From contig NZ_JBHMFD010000007.1 of assembly GCF_042427575.1 (NCBI RefSeq), positions 1 to 64,000 of the forward strand: a stretch of 64,000 nt of DNA, read 5' to 3'. The notes below the pieces were generated by a model, which was given only the letters and a program-made list of their open reading frames with translations, had not been told where the DNA came from and searched no databases. Positions 42,810 through 51,241 of the stretch are shown here, piece after piece (the stretch's first letter is position 1; the number at the start of each line of letters is the position of its first letter). The DNA is from Bergeyella porcorum. Its GTDB lineage: Bacteria; Bacteroidota; Bacteroidia; Flavobacteriales; Weeksellaceae. A program made the translations under genes and the position numbers.

Positions 42810-43392
42810 TTTGTTTCTCTAATAATTTTGCTACATATTTGCCCACAATATCAAACTCCAAATTAACTTCATCACCTTGTTTTAGAGTTTTCATATTGGT
42901 AAACTCCCAAGTATAAGGGATAAGGGCTACCGAGAAAGTATCATCTCCACTCTCCGCCACCGTTAGGCTAATCCCATTAACAGTGATAGAACCTTGCGGA
43001 ACGGTAATAAACTCCTCAGAATCGTATTGGAATGTAACAAAATAACTGCCATTCTTGTTTTCTATACCAATAATTTTTGCAGTAGCGTCTATATGCCCTT
43101 GCACAATGTGCCCATCTAAACGCCCATCCATCTTTACACATCGCTCCAAATTAACCAGCGTACCCACCTGCCAAGTGCCTAAATTGGTTTTTTCCAGCGT
43201 TTCATCTATCGCCGTTACACGATACTTATCCCCTAGCAACTCCACCACCGTAAGGCAACAACCGTTATGAGCCACACTTTGATCTATCTTCAATTCCCCC
43301 GTAAATGGGCAACTTAATGTAAAATGAATATTGGTTCCCTCTTTTCTTATTTCTTCTACTTTTCCTATTGCTTCAACAATTCCTGTAAACAT
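42796..43392 (-). CDS. ribE: Riboflavin synthase alpha chain
   Basis: Makes riboflavin from two 6,7-dimethyl-8-ribityllumazine molecules. The 198-residue product is two lumazine-binding repeats: MFTGIVEAIG with AHNGCCLTVV in the first, DGHIVQGHIDATAKI with ITVNGISLTVAESG in the second. Full length. First gene of ribE-kinase-trmN6. No FMN riboswitch is visible in the 60 bp upstream. Confidence 0.95.
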   Translation of the reverse strand: MFTGIVEAIGKVEEIRKEGTNIHFTLSCPFTGELKIDQSVAHNGCCLTVVELLGDKYRVTAIDETLEKTNLGTWQVGTLVNLERCVKMDGRLDGHIVQGHIDATAKIIGIENKNGSYFVTFQYDSEEFITVPQGSITVNGISLTVAESGDDTFSVALIPYTWEFTNMKTLKQGDEVNLEFDIVGKYVAKLLEKQNAIK

Positions 43393-43406
43393 ATTATTCT
43401 TTTTGC

Positions 43407-43414
43407 TAAATTTG
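43407..43414 (+). promoter_or_regulatory. -7 box for pdxA
   Basis: TAAATTTG, 41 bp before the pdxA ATG. Confidence 0.55.
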
Positions 43415-43455
43415 TAACATCATAAAAAATTCTTCTTCAAAGATAATTAATAAAT

Positions 43456-44547
43456 ATGAGTTCTAAACATCCAAAAATAAAAATAGGCTTCTCCGTAGGT
43501 GATTTTAATGGCATTGGGCCAGAAATCATTATGAAAGCCCTTAAAGATAAGCATATCACAGATTTTTTTACACCCATTATTTTTGCTTCAGGGAAACTAT
43601 TCACCTATCAGAAAAACATCTTCAAGCTCAATCTTAATTTCAACTATATCACGGAAGCGTCTCAAGCTCAATCTGGTAAACTGAATATGGTGAACCTCTG
43701 GAAAGACAATGTGAATGTAGAGCTAGGCTCCCCTACCGAAGAATCTACCAGAATGGCAATAGATTCTCTAGAAGCCGCCACCAACGCCCTTATTAATGGA
43801 GATATAGATGTTTTGGTAACCGCTCCCATCAATAAAGATGAGATGATGAAACAGGGTTTCAAACACGCTGGACATACAGGCTTTTTTGAAGAAAAATTTG
43901 GTAAAAAAGGACTGATGTTTTTGGTAACGGAAGATTTGAAAGTGGCTGTATCTACCCACCACATCCCTATCTCTGAAGTAGCACAAAATATCTCCAAAGA
44001 GAAAATAAAAAAGCAAATCAAACTCCTCCACCAAACCTTGATAGAGGATTTCCAGATTGTCAAACCTAAAATTGCTGTATTGGGGCTAAACCCTCACGCT
44101 GGTGATGGCGGTGCCATAGGAAAAGAAGAAATAGACCTCATCTCCCCTGCAATAGATGAAATGTTTGATAGTGGCATTTTAGCCTTTGGCCCTTTCCCTG
44201 CGGATAGCTTTTTCCAGCCCAATAAGTATCAAAACTATGACGCCGTATTAGCAATGTATCACGACCAAGGTTTAGCACCTTTCAAAACATTGGCTTACGA
44301 AGAGGGGGTTAATTACACAGCGGGATTGCCGTACATCCGCACTTCGCCAGACCACGGCACAGCGTACGATATTGCTGGAAAAAACATTGCCGATGAAAGA
44401 AGCCTTACAGAAGCTATCTTCACGGGAATTAAAATTTTTAGAAATAGACAAGAGTATCAGGAACTTCTCAAAAACCGACTTCAACCGAGAAAAACCACCG
44501 CTGATAGCGGTGTAGATGAAGATTTACCAGAAATTCCCGAAGGATAA
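43456..44547 (+). CDS. pdxA: 4-hydroxythreonine-4-phosphate dehydrogenase
   Basis: Oxidises 4-phosphohydroxy-threonine in DXP-dependent pyridoxal phosphate synthesis. The 363-residue product shows GDFNGIGPEIIMKAL, VTAPINKDEM, FKHAGHTGFFEEKF with metal-ligand His, MYHDQGLAPFKTLA and TSPDHGTAYDIAGK. The C-terminal RKTTADSGVDEDLPEIPEG tail is not conserved. Ends at a strong shared hairpin. Confidence 0.95.
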   Translation: MSSKHPKIKIGFSVGDFNGIGPEIIMKALKDKHITDFFTPIIFASGKLFTYQKNIFKLNLNFNYITEASQAQSGKLNMVNLWKDNVNVELGSPTEESTRMAIDSLEAATNALINGDIDVLVTAPINKDEMMKQGFKHAGHTGFFEEKFGKKGLMFLVTEDLKVAVSTHHIPISEVAQNISKEKIKKQIKLLHQTLIEDFQIVKPKIAVLGLNPHAGDGGAIGKEEIDLISPAIDEMFDSGILAFGPFPADSFFQPNKYQNYDAVLAMYHDQGLAPFKTLAYEEGVNYTAGLPYIRTSPDHGTAYDIAGKNIADERSLTEAIFTGIKIFRNRQEYQELLKNRLQPRKTTADSGVDEDLPEIPEG

Positions 44548-44549
44548 TA

Positions 44550-44585
44550 GCGAAGCGGTCATCGTCTGATGACCGCTTCGCGTTT
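44550..44585. terminator. Perfect 14-bp bidirectional terminator
   Basis: GCGAAGCGGTCATC and its exact inverse flank a GTCT loop between the convergent pdxA and GLPGLI genes. Confidence 0.9.
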
Positions 44586-45364
44586 TAATTCATTGAAAGT
44601 TCTATCTTATTATTCTGTTTTTTCTCTCTTTCTACAAAGGTTGAAATAATATTCTTTAACTCATCTGCTGGCATTTCTGAAAAGCCTGGAAGTTGTTGAA
44701 AAAACGCTTCTGGATTTTCTTGATATTTTTGCTTCATCTTCTTAAACTTCTCATAATCTACTTTTATAGCCTTCAGTTTCAATTTATCAAAAAACTCCAA
44801 TCTCATTGGCTTTTCAATTTTCTGAATATTAATAAGTTCAAAGACATAATCTTTCTTGCTATCTTCTACACTAAATACCAATCCTGGCAATCCTTTGAAC
44901 TTATATGGTCCATCTTGAATCTGAACATCTTTTGAAAACCACGCTGTCCATTCTCTTCCTGCAAAATGAGTCATTGCCTTTTGCAAGGTATATTGCTCTA
45001 CTTTTTTAGTTTCATTGATAACTTTCCATTTCAGTTCACGAGGTTCCACTGTAGATAATCTCATCATTCCCAGCATATCCATAAAACCCATTTCCTGCGT
45101 TTTGTGATTTTTCATTACCACAAAATCTATTTTTTGGTTCAACACACTACTTGCTCTTCCGCCTCGCTCCATCACAGAATCTGCCTTCACATAAGTGGCG
45201 GGATAGAAGATAGTTTCTCCATCAGCAAAATCCAAGTTAAAGAGTTCTGTCTGAACAAAATCTCTATTCAGAGAATCTATTTTAAATACCACTTGATACT
45301 GAAACCTATTTTGAGCAGATAAAAAACCACTCACCATTAAGATAATAACAAAAATATTCTTCAT
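44585..45364 (-). CDS. GLPGLI family protein
   Basis: A 259-residue secreted protein with a signal peptide (MKNIFVIILMVSGFLSAQ). The family motif is visible in full as YKFKGLPGLVFSVEDSKKDY (about 157-176). GLPGLI proteins are Bacteroidota-specific and of unknown function, often near TonB-dependent transporters; none is near here. It is 12 bp downstream of a small membrane-protein gene, probably the same transcript. Confidence 0.88.
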   Translation of the reverse strand: MKNIFVIILMVSGFLSAQNRFQYQVVFKIDSLNRDFVQTELFNLDFADGETIFYPATYVKADSVMERGGRASSVLNQKIDFVVMKNHKTQEMGFMDMLGMMRLSTVEPRELKWKVINETKKVEQYTLQKAMTHFAGREWTAWFSKDVQIQDGPYKFKGLPGLVFSVEDSKKDYVFELINIQKIEKPMRLEFFDKLKLKAIKVDYEKFKKMKQKYQENPEAFFQQLPGFSEMPADELKNIISTFVEREKKQNNKIELSMN

Positions 45365-45375
45365 AACTATTATTT

Positions 45376-45639
45376 TTAATTTTGATACTTTTTTCTAAAA
45401 TGCTTAATACTCATTACAAGTACAGCTGATAACAAAAGTAGCATTTGGAAAATTTTCAAGTTGAGAATTTGACTATAAAGAGATTCCCAAACTAAAATAC
45501 CTAAATGATATAGGAAAAATACACTCAATATAGAGAGAATCCCCAACTGCCAATTTCTAGTTTTAAGAAATTCCAACTTTTTATTCCATTTTAAAACTAA
45601 AAACATTAACACCAAAACCATTAAAATAAACTCATTCAT
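45376..45639 (-). CDS. Small membrane protein, three hydrophobic segments
   Basis: An 87-residue hydrophobic protein with helices at about 2-17, 32-52 and 62-78 and basic loops (KWNKKLEF, KHFRKKYQN). No family recognised. Close spacing to the GLPGLI gene suggests co-expression. Confidence 0.65.
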   Translation of the reverse strand: MNEFILMVLVLMFLVLKWNKKLEFLKTRNWQLGILSILSVFFLYHLGILVWESLYSQILNLKIFQMLLLLSAVLVMSIKHFRKKYQN

Positions 45640-45820
45640 ATTTCAAAAATTTTAAGGTTACCTTTCAGCCAATAAATATAAGAAAAAAAATCAATATGCC
45701 AAATCCTTTTATTTTTTTTTTAACTTCTCTCTCATTCTCACCTAAGTCATTATTTTTCATTATTTTTGTAGCAGCAAAAAAATCAGCGGTATAAATATTT
45801 GCAAATTCAAAAAATATATA

Positions 45821-45828
45821 TATCTTTG
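45821..45828 (+). promoter_or_regulatory. -7 box for the DUF177-rpmF operon
   Basis: TATCTTTG only 13 bp before the ATG at 45841, predicting a leader of about 6 nt. An in-frame TTG at 45799 lies upstream of the box and is excluded. Confidence 0.65.
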
Positions 45829-45840
45829 CAACCTCATTTT

Positions 45841-46359
45841 ATGGATAAGTTTAAAAATTATGATATCGTATTTTCTGGATTAAAGGAAGGAAAACACGAG
45901 TTCCAATTTGAGATTAAACAAGCGTTCTTTGAACTTTTTGAGACTGAACAAGAATTTTCTAACCCAAGAGTAGAAGCCAATATCCTAATGGACAAACACT
46001 CTACCTTTCTTGAGTTTTGGATTAGCACCAAAGGCTGGGTTACATTACAATGCGACATCAGCAATGATGCGTTTGACTATAATGTAGAGAACGAAATGAA
46101 ACTTTTGGTAAAATTCGGTGAAGAATATGACGATAGCAATGAAGAAGTGATTACCATACCTAGTACGGACTACGCTTTCAATATTGCCCAGATGATTTAT
46201 GAAAGCATCATATTATCTATCCCGATGAAAAAACTTTCACCTAACCTGAAAGAGGAAGATTTAGAAATAATAGAACAGTACAGCCCCAAAGAGCAAGAAG
46301 ACTCCACCGAAGACCATATAGACCCTAGGTGGGAAGCATTAAAGAAATTAAAAAAATAA
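45841..46359 (+). CDS. YceD/DUF177 family protein
   Basis: A 172-residue acidic protein of the YceD (DUF177) family, implicated with rpmF in 23S rRNA/ribosome metabolism. Conserved features: an N-terminal IVFSGLKEGKHEFQFEI, the EFWISTKGWVTLQCDIS region (matching the usual Cys-containing strand) and IDPRWEALKKL at the end. It precedes rpmF by 62 bp, the hallmark neighbour. The start follows the -7 box at 45821. Confidence 0.88.
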   Translation: MDKFKNYDIVFSGLKEGKHEFQFEIKQAFFELFETEQEFSNPRVEANILMDKHSTFLEFWISTKGWVTLQCDISNDAFDYNVENEMKLLVKFGEEYDDSNEEVITIPSTDYAFNIAQMIYESIILSIPMKKLSPNLKEEDLEIIEQYSPKEQEDSTEDHIDPRWEALKKLKK

Positions 46360-46421
46360 AATAAATAGTTTAAATATGATGAGATGATGAATCTCATCGC
46401 TCATCAAAAAAATTATTAGAA

Positions 46422-46625
46422 ATGGCACATCCAAAGAGAAGACAATCAAGCACAAGAAGAGACAAAAGAAGAACACATTACAAAGCAGTAGTTCCTCAAT
46501 TGGCTAAAGATGCAACTACAGGTGAATTACACCTTTACCACAGAGCACATTGGCACGAAGGTAAACTTTACTACAGAGGAAAAGTAGTAATGGAAAAAGA
46601 AACTGAAACTACTGAAGAGAACTAA
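46422..46625 (+). CDS. rpmF: 50S ribosomal protein L32
   Basis: A 67-residue ribosomal protein: MAHPKRRQSSTRRDKRRTHY, then HLYHRAHWHEGKLYYRGK. It lacks the four zinc Cys of the C+ form, so it is the zinc-independent type. A terminator follows at 46655. Confidence 0.97.
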   Translation: MAHPKRRQSSTRRDKRRTHYKAVVPQLAKDATTGELHLYHRAHWHEGKLYYRGKVVMEKETETTEEN

Positions 46626-46654
46626 AAATCATTGGTTAAACTTCATTTTCATAC

Positions 46655-46700
46655 AAAAGCCACTCATTTTTCTAAAAAATTGAGTGGCTTTTTGTTTTTT
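46655..46700 (+). terminator. Terminator after rpmF
   Basis: AAAAGCCACTCA and TGAGTGGCTTTT pair perfectly over 12 bp and are followed by T-rich sequence that runs into the accB promoter. Confidence 0.85.
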
Positions 46701-46704
46701 TTCG

Positions 46705-46712
46705 TATTTTTG
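46705..46712 (+). promoter_or_regulatory. -7 box for accB
   Basis: TATTTTTG, 22 bp before the ATG at 46734. It rules out a start at 46632, which lies ahead of the rpmF terminator. Confidence 0.65.
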
Positions 46713-46733
46713 GGCACTATTCAAATAAGTATT

Positions 46734-47219
46734 ATGGACATTAGAGAAATACAAAACCTGATCAAATTTGTATCTAAAGCTGAAGTATCAGAAGTTAAAT
46801 ACAAAACAAAAGATTTTGAAATTACCATTAAAACGCCATTGGCGGGTAATGAAGCTGTAAACTTTGTACCTCAGCCACAAGTTTTCCAAACGGCTCCAGT
46901 AGCTCCTGCTCCAGTAGCGGCAGCTCCTGCAACTCCGGTAGCTACAGAAAAAGCAGAAACTCCGGCAGATGATAGTAAATTTATCACCATTAAATCTCCT
47001 ATGATTGGAACTTTCTACAGAAAACCGTCCCCAGATAAAGACCCTTTTGTAAATGTGGGAGATGCTGTTTCTGAAGGAAAAGTGGTTTGCGTGATAGAAG
47101 CTATGAAACTTTTCAACCAGATAGAATCTGAGGTTTCTGGAAAAATCGTGAAGATTTTAGTAGATGATGCAACGCCTGTAGAATACGATCAACCGTTATT
47201 CTTGGTAGATCCATCTTAG
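46734..47219 (+). CDS. accB: Biotin carboxyl carrier protein of acetyl-CoA carboxylase
   Basis: A 161-residue BCCP. Residues 1-40 are the conserved N-terminal helix/strand (MDIREIQNLIKFVSKAEVSE), 45-80 a Pro/Ala linker, and 85-161 the biotinyl domain with the attachment lysine in EAMKLFNQIE (Lys125). It carries CO2 between AccC and the AccA/AccD transferase. accC follows. Confidence 0.96.
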   Translation: MDIREIQNLIKFVSKAEVSEVKYKTKDFEITIKTPLAGNEAVNFVPQPQVFQTAPVAPAPVAAAPATPVATEKAETPADDSKFITIKSPMIGTFYRKPSPDKDPFVNVGDAVSEGKVVCVIEAMKLFNQIESEVSGKIVKILVDDATPVEYDQPLFLVDPS

Positions 47220-47323
47220 AAATTAGTAATTTGAAAATGAGCTAATTAGATAATTTTAAATTCTCAAATTCAAAAGGTAAACATTACTAAATTAACTAAT
47301 TATCAGATTAACTAATTAAAATT

Positions 47324-48676
47324 ATGTTCAAAAAAATATTAATAGCCAATCGTGGTGAAATCGCAATGCGTATTCTACGCACTTGCAGGGAAATGGGAAT
47401 CAAAACGGTTGCAGTATATTCTACGGCAGACAAAGATAGTCTCCACGTGAGATTTGCAGATGAAGCCGTTTGTATAGGACCTGCAATGAGTAAGGATTCT
47501 TACCTTAATATTCCTAACATTCTTGCAGCTGCAGAAATCACCAATGCAGACGCCATCCATCCAGGGTATGGCTTCTTGTCTGAAAATGCTAATTTCTCCA
47601 GAATTTGCCAGAAAAATGGTATCAAGTTCATTGGTGCTACCCCTGAGCAAATAGAGAAAATGGGAGATAAAGCCAATGCAAAAGCTACAATGAAAGCAGC
47701 AGGTGTATCTTGCGTACCTGGCTCTGATGGATTGATAGAATCTTATGAAGAAGCTGCAAAAATAGCAGAAGAAATAGGCTATCCTGTGATGATAAAAGCT
47801 ACTGCTGGTGGCGGTGGTAAAGGAATGCGTGCGGTGTGGAAAGCAGAGGATCTGAAAGATCATTGGGATTCTGCCATTCAGGAGGCTACGGCAGCCTTTG
47901 GCAATGGTGGGATGTATATGGAAAAACTCATCGAAGAGCCTCGCCATATTGAAATTCAAATCGCGGGAGACCAATTTGGGAAAGCGTGTCACCTTTCGGA
48001 GAGAGATTGTTCTATCCAAAGAAGAAATCAGAAACTGGTGGAGGAAACGCCATCACCTTTTATGACCGATGAACTTCGTCAAAAAATGGGAGATGCTGCG
48101 GTGAAAGCGGCTGAATTTATTGGCTACGAAGGGGTAGGTACTATTGAATTCTTGGTGGACAAACACAGAAATTTCTATTTTATGGAAATGAACACCAGAA
48201 TCCAAGTAGAACACCCTATCACTGAACAAGTTATTGATTACGACTTGATTAGAGAACAGATTCTACTGGCAGCTGGTACGCCAATCTCTGGCATCAACCA
48301 TTTTCCGAAACTGCACTCTATAGAATGTAGAATCAATGCGGAAGATCCTTATGCAGATTTCCGTCCAAGCCCAGGAAAAATCAGTGGACTGAATATCCCA
48401 GGAGGGCACGGTATTAGAATTGATACCCACGTTTATTCTGGCTATACCATTCCATCTAACTATGATTCTATGATTGCAAAACTCATCACTACGGCACAGA
48501 CCAGAGAAGAGGCAATTGCAAAAATGAAACGAGCATTGGAAGAGTTTTATATCGATGGTATTAAAACTACTATTCCGTTCCATAGACAACTGATGGATGA
48601 CCCAGATTTTGTGGAAGGTAACTATACCACCAAATTTATGGAGTCCTTTAAAATGGATAAAAATTACGATATGTAA
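47324..48676 (+). CDS. accC: Biotin carboxylase subunit of acetyl-CoA carboxylase
   Basis: ATP-dependent carboxylation of biotin on AccB. The 450-residue product has the N-terminal domain MFKKILIANRGEIAMRILRT, the ATP-grasp glycine loop TAGGGGKGMR, the ERDCSIQRRNQKLVEE region, the metal-binding MEMNTRIQVEHPITE and C-terminal ECRINAEDPYADFRPSPGKI. The 104-bp gap from accB consists of imperfect AATTAACTAATTA-like repeats and holds no gene. Confidence 0.97.
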   Translation: MFKKILIANRGEIAMRILRTCREMGIKTVAVYSTADKDSLHVRFADEAVCIGPAMSKDSYLNIPNILAAAEITNADAIHPGYGFLSENANFSRICQKNGIKFIGATPEQIEKMGDKANAKATMKAAGVSCVPGSDGLIESYEEAAKIAEEIGYPVMIKATAGGGGKGMRAVWKAEDLKDHWDSAIQEATAAFGNGGMYMEKLIEEPRHIEIQIAGDQFGKACHLSERDCSIQRRNQKLVEETPSPFMTDELRQKMGDAAVKAAEFIGYEGVGTIEFLVDKHRNFYFMEMNTRIQVEHPITEQVIDYDLIREQILLAAGTPISGINHFPKLHSIECRINAEDPYADFRPSPGKISGLNIPGGHGIRIDTHVYSGYTIPSNYDSMIAKLITTAQTREEAIAKMKRALEEFYIDGIKTTIPFHRQLMDDPDFVEGNYTTKFMESFKMDKNYDM

Positions 48677-48682
48677 AATCAT

Positions 48683-48712
48683 TAAAACCGTCTTTTTGAG
48701 GCGGTTTTTTAT
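48683..48712 (+). terminator. Terminator after accC
   Basis: AAAACCGTC and GAGGCGGTTTT (imperfect) followed by Ts. Confidence 0.8.
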
Positions 48713-48748
48713 CAAATAAAAGATTTAAATCCAGTAAATATCATACAA

Positions 48749-49996
48749 ATGTCAACAAAAAAGACTAAAAATTCTCAGTATTTCATAGACCTTGAAGACC
48801 AACACGGTGCTCACAACTACCACCCTCTTCCTGTAGTGCTAGACAAAGGAGAAGGCGTGTATGTGTGGGATGTGGAAGGAAAACAATATTTTGATTTTCT
48901 CTCCGCTTACTCTGCTGTAAACCAAGGGCATTCTCATCCTAAAATTGTGAATGCTTTGGTGGAACAAGCACAGACCCTAGCCCTTACTTCTAGAGCATTC
49001 TACAATTCTAAATTGGGAGAATACGAAAAGAAAATCACTTCATTGTTTGGTTTTGATAAAGTACTTCCGATGAACTCGGGAGCGGAAGCGGTAGAAACCG
49101 CCATCAAACTAGCCAGAAAATGGGCGTATGAGGTGAAAGGAATTAAAGGAAATAACGCTAAAATCATTGTTTGCGAAAATAACTTCCACGGAAGAACTAC
49201 CACCATCGTTTCTTTCTCTAATGACCCTGATGCTCACAACAATTACGGCCCTTTCACACCAGGATTCATCAAAATTCAATACAATGATTTGAAAGAATTG
49301 GAAGAGGTTTTATCAGGCGATGCAGAACATATTGCAGCATTTTTAGTAGAGCCTATTCAAGGTGAAGCGGGAGTCTATGTTCCAGATGAAGGGTTCTTAA
49401 AAGGTGCGTCAGAGCTTTGTAAAAAGCACAATGTTCTGTTCATTGCAGACGAGGTACAGACGGGAATTGCCAGAACGGGAAGACTCATCGCTTGTCATCA
49501 CGAGGAGGTTCAGCCAGATATTCTTATTTTAGGAAAAGCCCTTTCTGGAGGGATGTATCCTGTATCTGCGGTATTGGCAAATAACAACATTATGAAGGTG
49601 ATTCATCCAGGGCAGCACGGCTCTACCTTTGGTGGTAATCCGTTGGCTTGTGCCGTGGCAATGGCAGCTCTAGATGTGGTAGAAGAAGAGCAACTCTCCG
49701 AGAGAGCAGAAAAACTGGGGAACATCTTCCGTTCAGAGATGAATAAAATCATCGCTAAAACCGATTTGGTACATTCTGTAAGAGGAAAAGGACTGCTGAA
49801 TGCCATTATCATCAATGATAGCCAAGACAGCCCTACAGCGTGGAATCTCTGCGTAGCTCTGAAAGAGAATGGTTTATTAGCCAAGCCTACCCACGGCAAT
49901 ATCATCCGTTTGGCACCTCCTTTGGTAATCACAGAGGAGCAACTGATGGAATGCATTGCTATTATTGAAAAAACAATTTTAGAGTTTGGTAAATAG
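48749..49996 (+). CDS. rocD: Ornithine--oxo-acid transaminase
   Basis: A PLP enzyme interconverting ornithine and glutamate semialdehyde in arginine/proline metabolism. The 415-residue product has NSGAEAVETAIKLARKWAY, HGRTTTIVSFS, the PLP Asp in LFIADEVQTGIARTG, the PLP Lys in LILGKALSGGMYPVSA (about 255) and GQHGSTFGGNPLACAVAMAA. This combination favours RocD over other class III aminotransferases. Monocistronic. Confidence 0.92.
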   Translation: MSTKKTKNSQYFIDLEDQHGAHNYHPLPVVLDKGEGVYVWDVEGKQYFDFLSAYSAVNQGHSHPKIVNALVEQAQTLALTSRAFYNSKLGEYEKKITSLFGFDKVLPMNSGAEAVETAIKLARKWAYEVKGIKGNNAKIIVCENNFHGRTTTIVSFSNDPDAHNNYGPFTPGFIKIQYNDLKELEEVLSGDAEHIAAFLVEPIQGEAGVYVPDEGFLKGASELCKKHNVLFIADEVQTGIARTGRLIACHHEEVQPDILILGKALSGGMYPVSAVLANNNIMKVIHPGQHGSTFGGNPLACAVAMAALDVVEEEQLSERAEKLGNIFRSEMNKIIAKTDLVHSVRGKGLLNAIIINDSQDSPTAWNLCVALKENGLLAKPTHGNIIRLAPPLVITEEQLMECIAIIEKTILEFGK

Positions 49997-50003
49997 AAAC
50001 AAC

Positions 50004-50040
50004 ATTTTCCCTCTTTCTTTTAGAAAGGGGGAAAGTTTTT
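50004..50040. terminator. Terminator between rocD and the GT4 gene
   Basis: TTTCCCTCTTTCT and AGAAAGGGGGAAA form a 13-bp stem (one mismatch) followed by five Ts; convergent genes on both sides. Confidence 0.8.
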
Positions 50041-51184
50041 AACTGGCAAACATCTTTATCCATAAAGAAAACGGTTTTTCTTCTAATGTCATTTGCCTTA
50101 AATTTTCGTAGGCATTTTCTGACAACCTTTTCATAAGGTTATTATCTTCGATTAATTGGGCAATATGTTTTGCCAAATCTTGGGCATCGTTTTTAGGAGA
50201 TACTAGTGCTGTTTCATAGTGTATTCCCATATCTCTGATGCCTCCATCGCTATCTGTTATCGCAATAGCATTACCTTGGGTAATTGCTTCAGCAATAGCC
50301 ATAGAAAACCCTTCACAATTGGACACATTGATGGAAATTTTACTCAATGCCAATTCTGCTTCCACATTCTTCACAAACCCCTTAAAATCAACATTTTTAA
50401 CATTATACCTTTCGCAATATCTTTTCATCTTAGACTCTAAACCACCACTTCCTAAGATGACCAATCGCCAATTAGGATATTTTTCTGCTATCAATTCCCA
50501 AGCCTTTAATGCTAAGAAAGCATTTTTATGCCTACTTTCTAATCTGGAAACTAAAGTAATCCGATTTTGCTTGTTCGATGCTATCCGTTCATTCAACAAT
50601 ATCGGGTTGTGAATCACTTTAATCTTATTGACAATGGTATTTTCTCCTCGGAAAAGATGTTTCAGCTCATCAGCAGAGCCATTGCTTACACAGAATAGAC
50701 CTTGCGGGGAAGATTGAATAAATTTTCTAAGCTTGCTCTTTTTAAACGGGTACACAATACTAGCCAATAGTCTTTTCAAAAGATTAGCGTGTTCCGCATC
50801 GGGGTACTTTCTGAGATAAGCATACGGCGAGCCGTGGTATTGCGGATACGCTTTACAGTTTGCCAATTTTGCTGCTTTCAAAACTTCCAAACCAATGGTC
50901 ATATTATCGCCTTGAAAAATCAAGTGCTGGATATTTTGTTGTTTCAAATAATTCCCAAATTCCTCCGCGAAGCCTTTTTTCCGACCTAAAATTTTCAAAT
51001 CTTTTACCGCAGGATAACCCATCGCTGGCTGCTGGTTGTCCGCTTTTAATGATATCAAATACAGATGTTGAAATCCTTGTTCTGAAAACTCTCGCATCAG
51101 ATTGGCTGTAACACGCTCTACTCCCCCGCCCGAGGAATAATCTATGATGAAAAATCCTATATTAGCATTACTGTATCTATCCAT
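50039..51184 (-). CDS. Family 4 glycosyltransferase
   Basis: A 381-residue GT-B glycosyltransferase. The N-terminal domain has FFIIDYSSGGGVERVTANLM (about 9-28), the acceptor loop; the C-terminal domain has ITLVSRLESRHKN, VILGSGGLESKM and the EX7E-like NCEGFSMAIAEAITQGNAIAI with ITDSDGGI. It probably extends LPS or capsular glycan. I start at the ATG at 51184; the longer frame from 51229 runs through the divergent promoter. It is divergent from the next two glycan genes, sharing a 57-bp promoter region. Confidence 0.9.
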   Translation of the reverse strand: MDRYSNANIGFFIIDYSSGGGVERVTANLMREFSEQGFQHLYLISLKADNQQPAMGYPAVKDLKILGRKKGFAEEFGNYLKQQNIQHLIFQGDNMTIGLEVLKAAKLANCKAYPQYHGSPYAYLRKYPDAEHANLLKRLLASIVYPFKKSKLRKFIQSSPQGLFCVSNGSADELKHLFRGENTIVNKIKVIHNPILLNERIASNKQNRITLVSRLESRHKNAFLALKAWELIAEKYPNWRLVILGSGGLESKMKRYCERYNVKNVDFKGFVKNVEAELALSKISINVSNCEGFSMAIAEAITQGNAIAITDSDGGIRDMGIHYETALVSPKNDAQDLAKHIAQLIEDNNLMKRLSENAYENLRQMTLEEKPFSLWIKMFAS

Positions 51185-51207
51185 ATAACTTAGTTTCCAT
51201 ATTCTTA

Positions 51208-51225
51208 CAAAAATACATATTTTTG
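51208..51225. promoter_or_regulatory. Back-to-back divergent -7 boxes
   Basis: Minus-strand TATTTTTG at 51215-51208 (for the GT4 gene) and plus-strand TATTTTTG at 51218-51225 (for the GT2 gene) are separated by 2 bp, so the two promoters overlap and probably compete. Confidence 0.7.
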
Positions 51226-51241
51226 CCAAAAGACATTTTAA

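Noticed and set aside
46632..46733. 34-residue N-terminal extension of AccB
   Set aside because: It runs through the rpmF terminator and the accB promoter; the conserved AccB N-terminus begins at 46734.
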